From Callaeas wilsoni (taxonomy: Eukaryota > Chordata > Aves > Passeriformes > Callaeidae), in contig VWPU01014161.1 of assembly GCA_013398955.1 (NCBI GenBank), positions 62,001-126,000 of the forward strand: a DNA stretch of 64,000 nt, written 5' to 3'. The notes under the pieces were generated by a model. It saw only the letters and a program-made list of their open reading frames with translations, had not been told where the DNA came from and did no database searches. The position numbers were made by a program, and so were the translations under genes. Positions 48,083-61,700 of the stretch are shown piece by piece (the first letter of the stretch is position 1; the number at the start of each line of letters is the position of its first letter).

Positions 48083-51000
48083 GTTATTTCACAGACACAA
48101 GGCTAAAGATCCCCTGACACTGTGGCACCTCTCCCACTCTGCAGTCCTGTGTATTTGACCGAGGTGGGCAGGCTGGCCAGAATGCCAGCAGGAGAGGAGC
48201 ATCACAGGGATGCATAGGAACCAGGTGGGTACCATATTCGAGCAATTCCTTCCAGAAAGCATGTTCCCAGCCTGCCCCCACAGTCCCTTCATGGTGGCAA
48301 CTGGGCAAAGAAGACAAGAAGATTTCCGCAGTTACTACTTCCCAGGGTGATAGGCAATGTCATCTTCAGCTACTAAAACAAACCTGATTAACCACAGTGA
48401 GGCTTCTGCAAAAACAAAAAAGCAGAGAAACGCCCTGGATTCTGGAGAGGTGATTAAATCGCATGCCCTGTAAGCTCTTATTATTATAATCACTTTTGAT
48501 ATGCACTGCATAACATTCACCTGGCTTTCATCTCTACCTCTGTCTATGGTTTGTGGCTGAAGAAAAAGTGACATTTATTTTGAGCTAAAAGACAGCTTTG
48601 TTCCAGACCAGATGTCTCATTCACTATGCATATGTCAGCCCTGCAGGTGCTATCTCAGACTCAAGAAACAGCAAGTTTTTCAAGTAACAATGCAATGTCA
48701 AGATATTACTTGGACAAAATAATAAAACACTTTCTCAGCTTCAGTCATAGCAAGTTTTGAGGTTTGGTTTTGGGGTTTTTTTCTCATACAGTGAGTTATA
48801 TGTGCTTTCTCTTCCATCACTATAACTGAGAACAACTCCACTGACTTCAGAGGAAGGCTTCACATCTATGCTATTAAGAATGAAATTTTAAACTAGCACA
48901 TGGATATGCTGCATATTTGAGGGACTTGGCTGGTTTAACACTTTAATTCTTCAGGGACACTCTTTAGATTTTCCTGTCTAATGCATTGAAAGAAAATCCA
49001 AGCTTTCAATGAGTCATTTAAGAATCTCAGCTTTTTGGGGAAAATTTTTACTTCAGGGTTTCACATGAGTATTATGTGACTTAGATGTAAACAGCAGAAA
49101 GTATCCTTCCATATTTAATCCAGCTGCTACCTCACATAACACACCAACTGACTTCTCCCTTTCAACCACCACAAAAGAACTGTAACATCTTCCTTCTTGG
49201 TTTTATAACACCTATTTTGGAAACCTGTTGGGGTTTTTTTGCAGTGACAGCTCAGTGTCACTTCAAATATGGGTCCTCCTCAAATATCATTTGCAAGTGA
49301 TCCATTTGTGTTTCCTTTCAAGTGGGTAAAATTTAGATTTTAAGACATGAAGAGTAGATTGCCCCAGTGGCTGCTAATCACATACCTTTTCTTCATCTTA
49401 GGATGTGTGACTGTCATAAGAGGCAAATTATTATGGTCCAGATCTACAAAAGTACCTAAGGAAGAACCTACATAGAACCAGAATTTTCATCACCAGAGAG
49501 ACATACACCAAAAAGCTGCCTTATCCTGAAAGGACTAGGAATATTTTTGGTGTGCCATTTAGTTATACTTAAATACATGCAAAGTGCTGAATCTGTCTTT
49601 GAAGGAAAAGACTGTTCTTCATCCATGGGTGGCCAAATCCACCATCCAAGCTTCCCTCTGACAGACAGGAGCTCTGCACGCTGCATCACTACCCCACCTT
49701 ATATGCTTTGCATGTGGGTAGTTGGGGATATATTGGGCTCATTTCTGTCACAGGTCGAGAGAAAACCTCATCGACCCTGCACAAGCCAACACTAGGGCTA
49801 GACCCACCAGTGAGCGAGGAGAAAGACAGATGGGCTGCCACGCTGCACTGTAAAAGCCTTGCTTGTGCATCTGAGGCATAGTATAAACCACAGTGCCCTT
49901 GTATAACTGTGTTGCTGGCCCTGTGTTATATGGAAATTAATCTCTCTTTTTAAAGAGTTGCATATTCATAATTCACCCCAAGAGACTTATTAACAGGATT
50001 CTCAGTTATCCAGCCTCAGAGGTCAGTTGTAATAGCATGGCACCATTTTGTTTGGATGTACCCTAAATCGTTAAAAGTGCTTATCTGCTTGGAAGGGAAA
50101 TAAGTTATAGTGTACTCTTTACATTGACACAATTCCACCAATGCTTGAATACAGTTTTTGTTATCTAATCAGTCGTCTATTTCTTCTAGTCACCAGGAAG
50201 TGAAAGTCTTGCTGTGAGGTGAGAAACACTCATCCTTTGTCTTCACTAGACCAGATGAGATCATAATCTTCTGGAGGTGCTTATTCTTCCTTGCTGACTT
50301 TAAGGGATGCCTGCTCTTCCAGAGCGTATGTTTCTCTTCACTGACAGCAAGGGGAGCTTAAACAACAAGTTGAGAGGGGGATGGCTGCAGCATGTGAAGT
50401 TTCATCTTTCCAGGTGAGCCCTGTCCTCTGTGTTGCACCTCAGAGCTGTGTGACTGACCACTACAGCTCCCTGAGGAAGGCCTGATGATATCCTTCCTCT
50501 AATGCACAAGTCATTTACTGAAAGTGTTGCAACACCATAGGGAAGTTTACCAGTATTTGCCCAAATGGCTTTTTTGTGGCAATTTTCAATGCTGATTCCC
50601 AGATAAAGCTTTTCTGCTGCAATATCTAGCTACAAAACAAGTTATAGGAAAAAAAATTCCTGAAGTTTTCTCATTGGGGAAGAGGAATGCCAGCTGTGGA
50701 ATGTGGAAATGTCCACCATCTTGTCTTTGTCTTGGTGGCCACATCAAACAGAGTCGAGGTAGTGAGCACCTTTTTGTGTGTAAATCACCCTCTCTCCTGT
50801 ATACTTTTGTTATTAATATTGTTGCTGTTACTGGTTGTTTCTCATCCCATTGCTGTTTGCTTTCAAGAAATTGCTATCTCGACCCATAGTCTCTGCCTTT
50901 GTCCCTCTCTCAGAGGGAGCTGCAGAGAAAGGGAGGAGCTTATTTGGAGTTTAATTCCCATCTAGTTCTAAACCACCACAGGGACATATCCAGGCCTGCA

Positions 51001-54000
51001 GTCATTTTAAGGCAGTTACCCTGCTCTTGCTAAAATTGCTCAAAGCAACAGTCTTCCTGTTAGCAAGAGACTGAAGAGGTGATCAAACAGTTTACAGTCA
51101 AATATTGGATTGTGCTTCAATGCTGAAACTTTAAATAATTGGTCTTATAATTATTCTGCTTTTCCAGATCCAAAATATTTTATAAATACATGCTTTCCAG
51201 GTTATATAAATCAGTGTCACTCTCGGTGTGCTCAGTGGTGAGGAAGGAACATCTGTTCATTTGTTCAGTAGTCATCCAGCCTGGCTTTTTATCTTTAAAA
51301 TAGAAAAGTGGTAGCATCATGATCACAAATTTCATGCAGTCTGTTCATATATTGCTGCATTTACAGTTAAATTTTCCTGACAAACAATTCATCACCATAC
51401 AACCTACCACAAAACTCCAGTCATCTCTGTAAAACAATCTGCACAATTACAGTCACATTGGGCAGCAGCTGGCAATGAAGGAAATTTAGACTGCTTACCA
51501 AACAGAAAAATTCAATCAGTACACTAGCAGTGGAGCTCTCTCTTACTCAGAAAAAAAAAAAAAAAAGAGCAATAACAACAAAGCAACAGCAACAAAGCAG
51601 TCGTAACTCTTCCTATAAAGATGACACATTAGAGACAGCCTGCCCATGAGTTCTGTTTCCCTTTAGGTAGAGCCCTTTTAGAGTCTGTTCACTGCAAGTA
51701 GGTACTGCCAGTGTGTAAGGCTCAGCTTTGCAAAGTGCTGCCATCCAGGGTTTTCAATGAAGTCAGGATGGAGCTCAGGGATCAGTGTGGCATCAATCTC
51801 CCATTAACAGTTATCTTTACTTGCTGAGGAGAAGAGCCAAAATATGTTTCATTCTTCAGTAGCCAAAAAGAATGGAAGAATATCCAACAGATTGTGCATT
51901 CATGGTCAAGGGGAGAAGCTGCAGCAGGACAAATTGAAAACATTTCAGTTCAAAGACAGGACATGAGAAGAGCACAATGTAGACATGAAGGTGAAGTCCA
52001 GCTGGGCTGATGTATGTAGCAGTGACATCAAGAATCAGCACCATTTGAATCGTACTGATAGGAGTGAGGCGATGAGAGGCAAAGTGAAGTATTACTGTAA
52101 CGACACTTTACCTTTCTACTTAAAAGATCAAATGTAAGAGTCAGCTCCTTAATTTGTACACAGTGTAAAGTCAAGCTATAGATTTTTGTCTTCTCAATCT
52201 CGTTTTTCTGCTGTTGTTCTTGATTATCGAAGGGACTCATGAACAGGCTTTAGCTAAAAGTTTAGGCTCTTTGGAAGCTGTTCATTAACTGTGTTCCTCC
52301 CTCACTGGGAATTCCCAAAGCATGGTGAAAATCTCTCTGCTAAACTTCAAAGGAGTTAAAGGTCAGTCAGCCTAAGAGCCATTTTTTTTCCAAATTATTA
52401 AACAATTCCTCATCACTTTTGTTGCTATGTAATTTATGGCAAAACTGCAGACTGACTGTGATTGCAAGGATTGCTCAGGAGGGGTACCTGTTTGCCAGCA
52501 GCTATTGCTTTACCTGGCATTTGCCTTGCCTGTGGTTCACAAAGCATGTCCTGCTGCTCTTTAAAAGGTTGCAGACTTCCTGCAGAACCTTTGGAAGAAA
52601 GTGCATCAACCAATTCTGGCATAAAACTGTACATAGCCTAAGCATTTATGATAATGTAAATCTCTAAAATCTCAGGCTGCAAGAACCCCTTGGGCAGTTC
52701 TGTCATTCAAGTACCAAATCTGAGGTATCCTAAGGATGCTCTTGCTTCTCAGACTCAAGAAAACAAGGTCAGATCTTTGTAATCTCTAGCTTTGTCTATA
52801 CCATTGAGTAAAATAGTCCAGGGACCATGGGTCCTGAGGCTAACTGGCAGGATACACCTTGAAATCTGTGCATGACTTACCCCCTTGCTTGTGCTGATTT
52901 TTTAGGAGCAGTCCATGACATACACTGTGATCCAAGCTGTTCTTGGTAATTCCTTTGGGAAAAGGTAGTTTCAGAGATCTTCAGAACTCTGTGGGAAGGG
53001 GATGTCTGTGGATGCTGCAGATCATGTCACTGATCAACACCGGACAGAGCCTGTGGGTAGCAACAATCCCAACACTGAGGGATGACTTACGTAGTCATCT
53101 CTGGGCAAGTGGCCTGGTGGCAGAGCCAGCAGCCCATTACAGAGATTTCACTTGCCAGACAGCTGAGCTGGCACCAGGCTGCAAGCTCCAAAAGATCAGA
53201 AAAGCAGTACTACTGCTCCAAAAGCAGTAGCTAGAGACAACTTCTTCTGAAAGGCAAAGGATCCCAGCTCCCTTGAGAACATTATCCTGGAGCTGGAAAT
53301 ATTCGTGCTTTATCAGTTTAAGGTTGCCAGTGACTGGCTTAGCACATGCTTAGTGTTGTCGGACCCTTGCTCTCAGCCATATACTCCTATCACCCACCAA
53401 ACTGTCCAAGCCAGCTCCCCACACTTCTACAGGGATGTGGAGTGGCCACACAACCTTATCAAATCTAGAGTTATTCTTCTTAGATGAAAATTGCCCACTG
53501 TGGTAGCTGAACCCCTGCACTTCTGAGTACCCCCCCACCTGCGGTGATACTGCGTTGTCAGCCCCATCCCATGCTGGAGCCATTTCAAAAAGGTCATTAT
53601 GTCCATTTGGCTAATGAAGAACTGCCATCGTATCTTCTCTGGCATGCAACAAGCATTTGGAGCATGCTCTAATAACGGAACAGCAATCAGTCTTTAGAAA
53701 ATTCCACTGCTAACATTTCTGTATGCCTAATTGAAGTTGCTGAACCCATATATAGCCAGTAAACCGAAATGGCCTGATTTTCAGAGATGCTCAGCTCTTC
53801 CACGTAAGTGCCTCTGCTAGACAGATGATTTACTAGGCTGTGCTGTTAAGCTTGTTAGCTGCTGGCTCTGAAGTTTCAAAAGCTAATCAAAACTGACAGA
53901 AATAGGCATTTTGCAGAGGGATCATCATAGAGGAGAAATATTTTATAGGAGTACACACTGAATCTATATATAGAGACTGGGCTATCAGCCAGGGTGTGCA

Positions 54001-56521
54001 GTCCAATAAGTTGTTTCTACCAGAAACAATTGATAAAGACATTAATTAAAGATTTGACAAAGAAGTCATGTATTTTTTATATGCAATCCCATTTATTCAC
54101 AACAGCAATGACAAAAATGCAAAGACTCATGTTTCCTTCACAACATTGATTTAGCACAGAAGCTTGTAGACCTGTGGTCCTCGTTGCAGTAGCCTATTCA
54201 GTAAAACAACACCTCCCTGCAGCTGGAGAGGAGGAACTGCTCCTCTCCCTCCATCAAGACTACATCTGCTTTGGAGTCCCTTATCTGGAATCAAATGATG
54301 CAATGAAGTTTCTTTCTCCTTGGCACCAAGCCCTATTTTTGGCTTGCCTGAATGCCTCAAGTCTCTTTTTTTTTTTTTTTTAAATATCATGCAACATACA
54401 CCTTCTTGTCTTTTGTCTTTCCTTGCTAGTTGCCCTGCTTCTTTCTCACATAATCAAATATGCCTTAGTATGTACCTATTTTCTGGAGGATGATGGTTGC
54501 TACTGTTACCTCCCCTCAAAGTATAGTTACTTGTTGACTGAGCTGAGCAGTGGGTGTTCTAGCCCCGCCTGTGTGCCCTTAGAAATCTTAAGAAGGAATC
54601 TCACAGGCTTCCCTGTGCCTTGGATAAAGATTCTTCCTCTCACCAGATTCTTCCTTTGTGTGAGATGTTCTCCTTCCCACGGATTTCACAGACAACATTC
54701 TAAATATTCACTGACAGATGCAAAATTGATTCAGGACCCAAAGTCAGTGAGAAATAAAATTGCAATGAGGCAAGAAATGGCGGGGGGGGAAATCATTCCA
54801 AAATCCCAGTTTGGACCCACTCTAAATCGGAGGGAAAGGAAGCAAAAATTATGGTTTGAGTAGGGCATTTATTTCTTCTTAATGACTAGGTGCAGACACT
54901 GATGTTCATTTTGTGACAAGGAAAGTTTAGCAAAATTGAAAATGGATAAGTAACTATCCAGTACTGTACTTGCATGCTCTTCAAAATTTTAATTATTCCA
55001 GCGAGTAGAGAAAATATAATTTATTCTTCTCATGAGACAGAAAATGAGCAAAAGACAGACAGCAAGGTCTGTTCTTTTAATTCATTAATCTAGTAATCTA
55101 TATTCTACATTTTTGCAAATCAAATTTATCCTGCATAGTAAATGCAGCTTGGCAAGGCTTCACTTGAATGTATGTGATTTTGCTGATCTCCTTTCAGACG
55201 CTCTTGACCACTACACTTTTTCGCAAACATCAAAGCAGAGATCACAGTAGTTGATATTTTTCTTTTGCTGGGCAGGAAGTGAAATATCCCATGAGTACCT
55301 TCTGTGAAATAAAGATGCTGATTTGACAGATCTTAAGATCCTGTAGTCACTGGAAATCAGGGTACTCACACAGAATCTATATTGCAGATGTCTCCCAAAC
55401 CTCACTTTTGGGTATATAATAATTGTAACCAATCCATACCAATCCTTTATTAATTTGGTCTTTTTTATGTTTTTTTTGCCTCCTTCAAGCCCCTATACAA
55501 ACTATGTTTTCAATCACTTTTACTTAGGCTATCAGACTTCTATATTTTCTAGTAATGCAAAAGTAAATGTTGCATGCATCCCATAGTAGAACATATCAAA
55601 TATCTCTTTCATACAATTTCTTTAGGCAGTTTTTATTTTGCAAAAACAAAGGTTTTTTTAAAAAACACCTATATTCTTGCAGAGTTATTAAAACAGACTG
55701 ATTCAATTAGCTTCCATGCTGAGAGGGTCTAGGAAATTTTGATTTCTTGGCCTTTTTTCAGAAGCAGGCAAAGACAAGAATTTTATATTTCAACCAGGGT
55801 ACAAATTTGACATTCTTCTCATATCTAGAGCCCTCCATACAGGATCTGAAATTGGATTCTTGTCATCATACATGATATAAGCAACTAGTTACATGCTTAG
55901 TACATCTAACATATTGTGGACATTGTATATAAACTATATGGTCAAGCTATAGTAGTACGTTAAGTAAAAGAAACAAATTGCAAAATTCAAGATCCATGCA
56001 CTGACTCGTTGCTAAAGGTATCTCCTGACGTAAAAACTTTTTACTAGGAAATGTATCGATCTTCCTATTTGTTCCTACCAATCTTTCCTATATGACACTT
56101 TCATTTTTTTTTTTCAGTAATTATTTGTATGCAGAAGTGTTAAGGCTATTTGTATATTTTATCTCCTTGTCCACATTCAGCTTCTTGCCAAATGTCCTAA
56201 TCATATGTATGTAGGCTAAAAGGCTTAAATGGACTGACTTTTATTCAGACTGTACAGCCAGTGTGCCAAGGCAACAAATTGATTTAAGCATGTAAAGAAT
56301 AATTCATATTGTAGCATACCTTGGTTATTCTGCCTAAATAATTCATCAGCACTCAGTCCAGTAGGGAACTTCTTGCGCGTGAAAAAGACATGATGTTTGC
56401 CTTATGGAACAATGGGACTCCACAGCAGCAGAATCTTCCTGTAGGTAAAACTGTATAAAAAACTGGGCTAGTTTAGATTTAAAAGATTAAGCAAGGATAG
56501 GAAGAACAAGAGAAAATATTT

Positions 56522-56544
56522 AAAAAAAAAAAAAAAAAAAAAAA
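56522..56544 (+). repeat. A23 homopolymer
   Basis: A run of 23 A follows GAGAAAATATTT. No retrosequence is recognisable immediately upstream, so it is better treated as a simple mononucleotide repeat than a poly(A) tail. Confidence 0.9.
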
Positions 56545-57880
56545 GGAGACCATAGGAACTAGAGGAAGGCAGGTACCTGAGGTCATGGTCAAAATAAGTC
56601 TCATTTTATGTATTCTGCCAAATAATAATTTAAAGTTGGCAGGACATTTCAAAACTTAAAGAGATTAACATCCTAAAGGTCTGCCTATCATTTCTGTCAT
56701 CTTGTCTGTTATTCCCCTCTTTTCTTTGACATTTTTTTCTCTTTCTGTTTCTTTCTCCATCATATTCAGCTTGAAGCATGTCCTATTTTAACTTCTGCTC
56801 ATCAAATAAAGTAAAATGCAAATATGCATTTTATTAGTCTTATTTGTATGAGGATAGTTCCCTGATTTGAGTGATTTCCTCATGGAAACAACTATACTGA
56901 TATAAATCCATGCAAGGAAGAATTAACATTAGTGATGTTGGTATATGTGGTTTTAAACAAGTATGCCATTCTTTACATGGAGAGAATTATTGTGAGGAAA
57001 CCTATTGATTTAAATGATATTGCTTATGTGAATAAGCTGCTAGGTTGGGCAATCTGTTGTGCAAAATACACCCTCTTCCTCTTGACTATAAAGAGAACAC
57101 TTACTGTGAGCCATAGGGTCATCATACTCACGAATACAAAACACTAATGTTACAAAGAATTCATGCACAACAAGTTTGGGCATATAAAGCATCTTATATA
57201 AGCATCAATTTCTTATAAGGACACTTAATTAGTAGGGTTTTCCTCCTGTTTTTATTGGGAAGCTGGTGTTTTGATTTGTCAGAGAAGATCACTCTAAAAA
57301 GGATGTAAAATCTTCCTACCATTTGTTCATATGTTTGTCCTTCTCATTTTCAAACCCTAGGATCATTATTTATAGATAAAGGAAATCTGGATTATCACAC
57401 AAGAATGAGAGAGTTCTTCATTTGTTCATAATTTATTCTCATCCCGCTGCTAGTTTTGGCAGTTCAACCATTAAATGCAGTCAGACAATAAAAGCTCACA
57501 GCATGATGCCTATCTGTAGAGTTTTGCTCGGTTTTTGCAATCTAGGCAGCAATACTCTCTTGTTAAGTAGGGGCAAAATTCTGTGTACCAAGCAAACATG
57601 TTTTTAGGTCAGCTATGTGCATTATCTACTGTTGAAACAAATATAAGCCATATTTAACCAATGACAAAATCTAGCACTTTATCTCAAAATAGTTTATGCT
57701 CACTCAGCTTCAGAGCCATGTTTGGATATGAGATAAGAACCAAAACAAAATCCACTTTTAAAAGATTAAGTTTGTAATAACCCATACATATTTTATCCTC
57801 GTAGTCATAGTTACGCTCCCAGATCTAAATGAAAATTAACTGTGTAAACCGACATGCTGGCTAGGAGCTGATACATTTAC

Positions 57881-57924
57881 CACTCAGTTATCACTCAGCT
57901 ATCACTCAGCTATCAGTCAGCCAG
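57881..57924 (+). repeat. 11-bp tandem repeat, four copies
   Basis: The unit CACTCAGCTAT occurs four times: the first copy has T for C (CACTCAGTTAT), two copies are perfect, and the last is diverged (CAGTCAGCCAG). It is a small degenerate minisatellite with no known role. Confidence 0.85.
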
Positions 57925-58359
57925 CCGTGCTGTCTGCACAGAGGTAACCCTGCACTATTGTCCTGTTGATCAATCTGCTATTCCAGTTCCTTTTCTGGTA
58001 AAGAATTTATAGAGAAATTTTGACAGGCAGTTTGACAACTCGAGTAAAACCAGGTTATTATGTTACACCTCTAAAAAAGAATATCCCATGGTTTTGAATT
58101 TGGCCCCTGGTCAATTTTTTAAAGCGATGGTCTGTGGTGTGTAGGCAGCTTTCCTAATTCCCTTGTGCTAATAACACCCCTTGTTTCCTATTTTGCATTC
58201 ATTAAATGATTCGTGATACTATCCACCCTGATAGGTACAAGAAGATACTGGAATGTCTGATTTATCCCAGTGAACTGAGGGATAGTGATGCACAACCTTG
58301 TTTCAAGCACGGGTAACATAAGACCTTGCATTTGGATGCAGCCCATTATAATGAAAAGA

Positions 58360-58731
58360 TCACAGAATCAGCTGAGATGGAAGAGACCCACAAGGGTCAC
58401 TGAGTCCAACTCCCTGCCCTGCACAGCACCATCCCCAAGGGTCACACCATGTGCCTGAGAGCACTGTCCAAACACTTCTTGAGCTCTGCCAGGCTTGGTG
58501 CTGTGACCACTTCCCTGGGGAGCCTGTTCCAGTGCCCAAACACCCTCTGGGGGAAGAACCATTTTCTAGTATCCAACCTAAACTTCCCCTGACTCAATTT
58601 CAGGCCATTCCCTTGAGTTCCACCACTGGTCACCACAGAGAAGAGATCAGCATCTCTCCCTCCTCTTCCCATCATGAGGAGGCTGTAACTGCAGTGAGGT
58701 CTCCCCTCAGTTTCCTCCAGGATGAACAGAG
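58360..58731 (-). mobile_element. CR1 LINE, 3'-end copy with intact ORF2 tail
   Basis: On the - strand it begins in ORF2 (near CTCTGTTCATCCTGGAGG), keeps an uninterrupted C-terminal reading frame with NGLKLSQGKFRLDTRKWFF and VFGHWNRLPREVVTAPS, and reaches its natural TGA at about 58442. The short 3'UTR follows and ends in GATTCTGTGATC, the CR1 terminal repeat. A reading frame this well kept suggests a fairly young insertion. The 3'UTR matches the shorter copy at 23143-23270. Confidence 0.95.
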
Positions 58732-61700
58732 CTTTTAAACACTAAATGCAGAAGTACAACTTCTCTTGACTTTTTACGTGTACTTTAAAATGCTTTAGAA
58801 ATGCAGAATGCACAGGCAGGCTTACAACATGCATTAAAGTTTCACACACAGTGTTTCCTGGGGGAAATAGCTAACACTTTTGTTGGGACTTCTACTGAAC
58901 AAGGCACCCCACTATGAGGAATTTAAATGTCAGGGACAAATCCAGATTTGGTATTAGGGCAAATTTTTTAATGGCAGGAATAATGAAGCTCTAGAGGGTT
59001 TGCCCAAGGACATTGTTGAATATCCATCCCCACAAATCTTTGAAAAAGAGAAAAACTGCAGTTATAGGTGATCCTGTCTAGGGGTAGCCAGCTGAACTTC
59101 ATGAATACTTGAAGTCACCTCCAGCTTTATTTCTGTATGCTACCCTGTTCCATAACTTGCTATCAGATATATCAGTAGGACAAGCCCCTTCAGCGGGGTG
59201 GAAGTGTGTATTGCATCTGACAATGTGCTGTGTGTGGAGCCAGGAAACCCACTGCAGCAGTGGTTGAGATGATCCACGGGCATCTCAAGCAGTCACGCAG
59301 GATTTACAAGCCATGTCAGCCAGGGTGCATTGCCCCTACTAGTGAATCCTCACCCTGAGAAGCATGAGGCACAAGCCAGGAGGACAGACAAAATTAGAGT
59401 TTAAAGCAGAATAATTATATGAGACTCTTCTCTTTCTCAGTATCAAAAGGGGAAAAAAAGGTTGCCAGTAGATTTTGTAAGAAAGCCACTGATGTGATAG
59501 CAGCGAACACACTCTTATTCTACACTTTCTGCACAGCTGGAGTGCAAGACAGACCTAGACTTTGGTCTTTCCATCAGTTTCTTGCAGGCTTTTATCCAAT
59601 GTGGATTAGAAAATTGAAGAGGAGCAGCAGGGTCAGAGACATCTATTAGGACTGAAGAGCAGTGATGATATTTTTTAGAGGAAGTGTGAGAAATGCTTCA
59701 TAGGAAGGAGCAGAAAGCCTGCACCATCCTGTAAGTTCTTCAAAGCAGTGTCCGGAAAGTGTTTATTGCATAACTTTTCTAGTACAATTAAATATAATGA
59801 TGATAATGATGGCAAGGAAGTCCTTAATTTTAGCACCATTAAATAAAATGCAGATGACAAGTGATCACTGTCAAGTTGAGAGTATTTAGTCTTCTTTATA
59901 AATTGAAACACTATGCATAATTCCTACTGATGTTGTATTTATATCCTGAACAGATGGATTTCCTTGTCGTCTTTGTCTCAGCAAGGACACCATGATTTGA
60001 GAAAACCCAGAAGAATTAAACATCAGGACAAATGAGTATTGCTGGGGGAGTTTTGTAATTTCCTTTCAAAGTATAATATAATAAAAAAAATTATCCCCTT
60101 ACTGCTGCAAAAGGAGATAAATAAGAAGAAATATTAGGAAATTTACTTTGCCAAGACAAAGGCTTTAAGAAACCCTCTAATGCAGGGCCAAAGACTTATA
60201 TCTTAAAACCAAAGATGTTCTATATGAATGTGGTATCTGATGTCTAAATGTTAAAGGCAGTCTGTTTGAATACAGTATTTGATTTATGGCAGGCACAGAT
60301 GGGAATTTTCTGTTTCCTTTTCAAGGCAGGATTTCTGATCTGTCCAGTGACTGATCCCAAGATAATGGGATTGGATAGTCAAAGGATGATTAGAGTTGCA
60401 TTTCATGAAAACTGAAGGAATTTCTCAACACTGGCAGGATGCATCTTCAATGACCAAGGCAGCAGTACAGCTCTGCCATGAAAGACTCATTAATCCGTGA
60501 TCACACACAGAATGTGGCTTCTTCTCTGACTCCTTCCTCTAATCACCTTGCTATTGGTACCAGTTATTAAACTTATAAAATGTATCTTGATAAAGCAGAA
60601 GAAACACACCTCTTTCAGTGTCCTATATTCACTTCCTGTGAAGTCATCAAGTTCAGAAGCTTCATTAACTTTGCAGTGTCTGAGCCTTAGTGAGTAAGCC
60701 AAGTTCACTCAGCCTTCTACAAATGCAGCTGGTTACAGCACTTCAACGCTTCAAAAAAAAAAAGAAAAAAAGAGGTTGATCAATAATTACTGCTCCTACA
60801 GTGAGACAGACAGGAATTATTTTAGTCAGAGTAGATTGTCCACAACTTAAAAATTTATTTTTGTTGCATTTCCTTTGAAGCATTTAGAAGTTGTGCTGTT
60901 GAACAGAGTAGTTTTCTTATTTTAGTCCAAAAAATTGCAAGAGAAAAAAAAAAGCCAAGGAAGAATAATATGTTATTTCTCATAGACTAATTGGTTTAAT
61001 TTCCCAGTTGGTGAAATAAGAAGTAAAGCCGTGTAGTTTTTAAAATTAAATTTAAATTAAAATATTCTGTATGAACACACATGTACATTTGCCACTGTGA
61101 TATTGAAAAGGAATAGAGATAGATAAACTTCATTAGACATAATGTAAATCTAAATAAGTGGGAACAATCTGGTGTCAGATGATGACATGACAGGGTGCAG
61201 TTGCAAGTAAAAACAGAAGTTAAAATATGAAAGGAGACAGACATAGAATCTGGCCTAATAGAGTAAAATCTTCTTCACATCTTGAACATGTTTTCTATAA
61301 TTTCTGCATAGTGTTCTTGTAATCTATATGGGTGCCAACTTCATCAGCATACGCCTATGTATTCTTACTGAATACTCTATTTTTTCATGTAGATTTTACA
61401 CCACAGCTGTCTGTTACTTTTTTTTCAATAAATTCAGTGTTTATACCACAAACATCCCAGTTTTGCTCTCAAAAGAATTTTCCCTATTGGATCAAATTTT
61501 TTATGTCCCTCCAAATAATAATCAAGCAAATTAAAGTCCTCTTTAACATCCTCTTTCTATGTTTTCTCCTATTGCTTCCGCTTATTTAAGCCTGCCTCAA
61601 ACATCCCCTCCCTCTGGCCTGAGGCCAAGCCTGTGCTCCAGGTCTGTGACAGTGTGGCAGGGGAGGTGATGCCTTTCTCTACAGAAACTCTGCACTTGCC

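Larger units (their letters stand above)
48083..58359. other. Unannotated 10-kb intergenic or intronic stretch
   Basis: No gene or dated repeat is recognised in this, the longest empty stretch. Homopolymers are present: A16 at 51551-51566, T16 at 54366-54381 and A23 at 56522-56544. The 146-codon + strand frame at 54423-54863 has no recognisable domain. An 11-bp tandem array at 57881-57924 is annotated separately. Confidence 0.5.

Noticed and set aside
54423..54863. 146-codon + strand frame
   Set aside because: The composition changes along the frame, no domain is visible, and its start lies just after a T-rich tract.
60610..60685. Possible 76-bp - strand exon reading LRHCKVNEASELDDFTGSEY
   Set aside because: The donor-like GAG|GTGTGT is fair, but the acceptor has a poor pyrimidine tract and nothing else supports a gene here.
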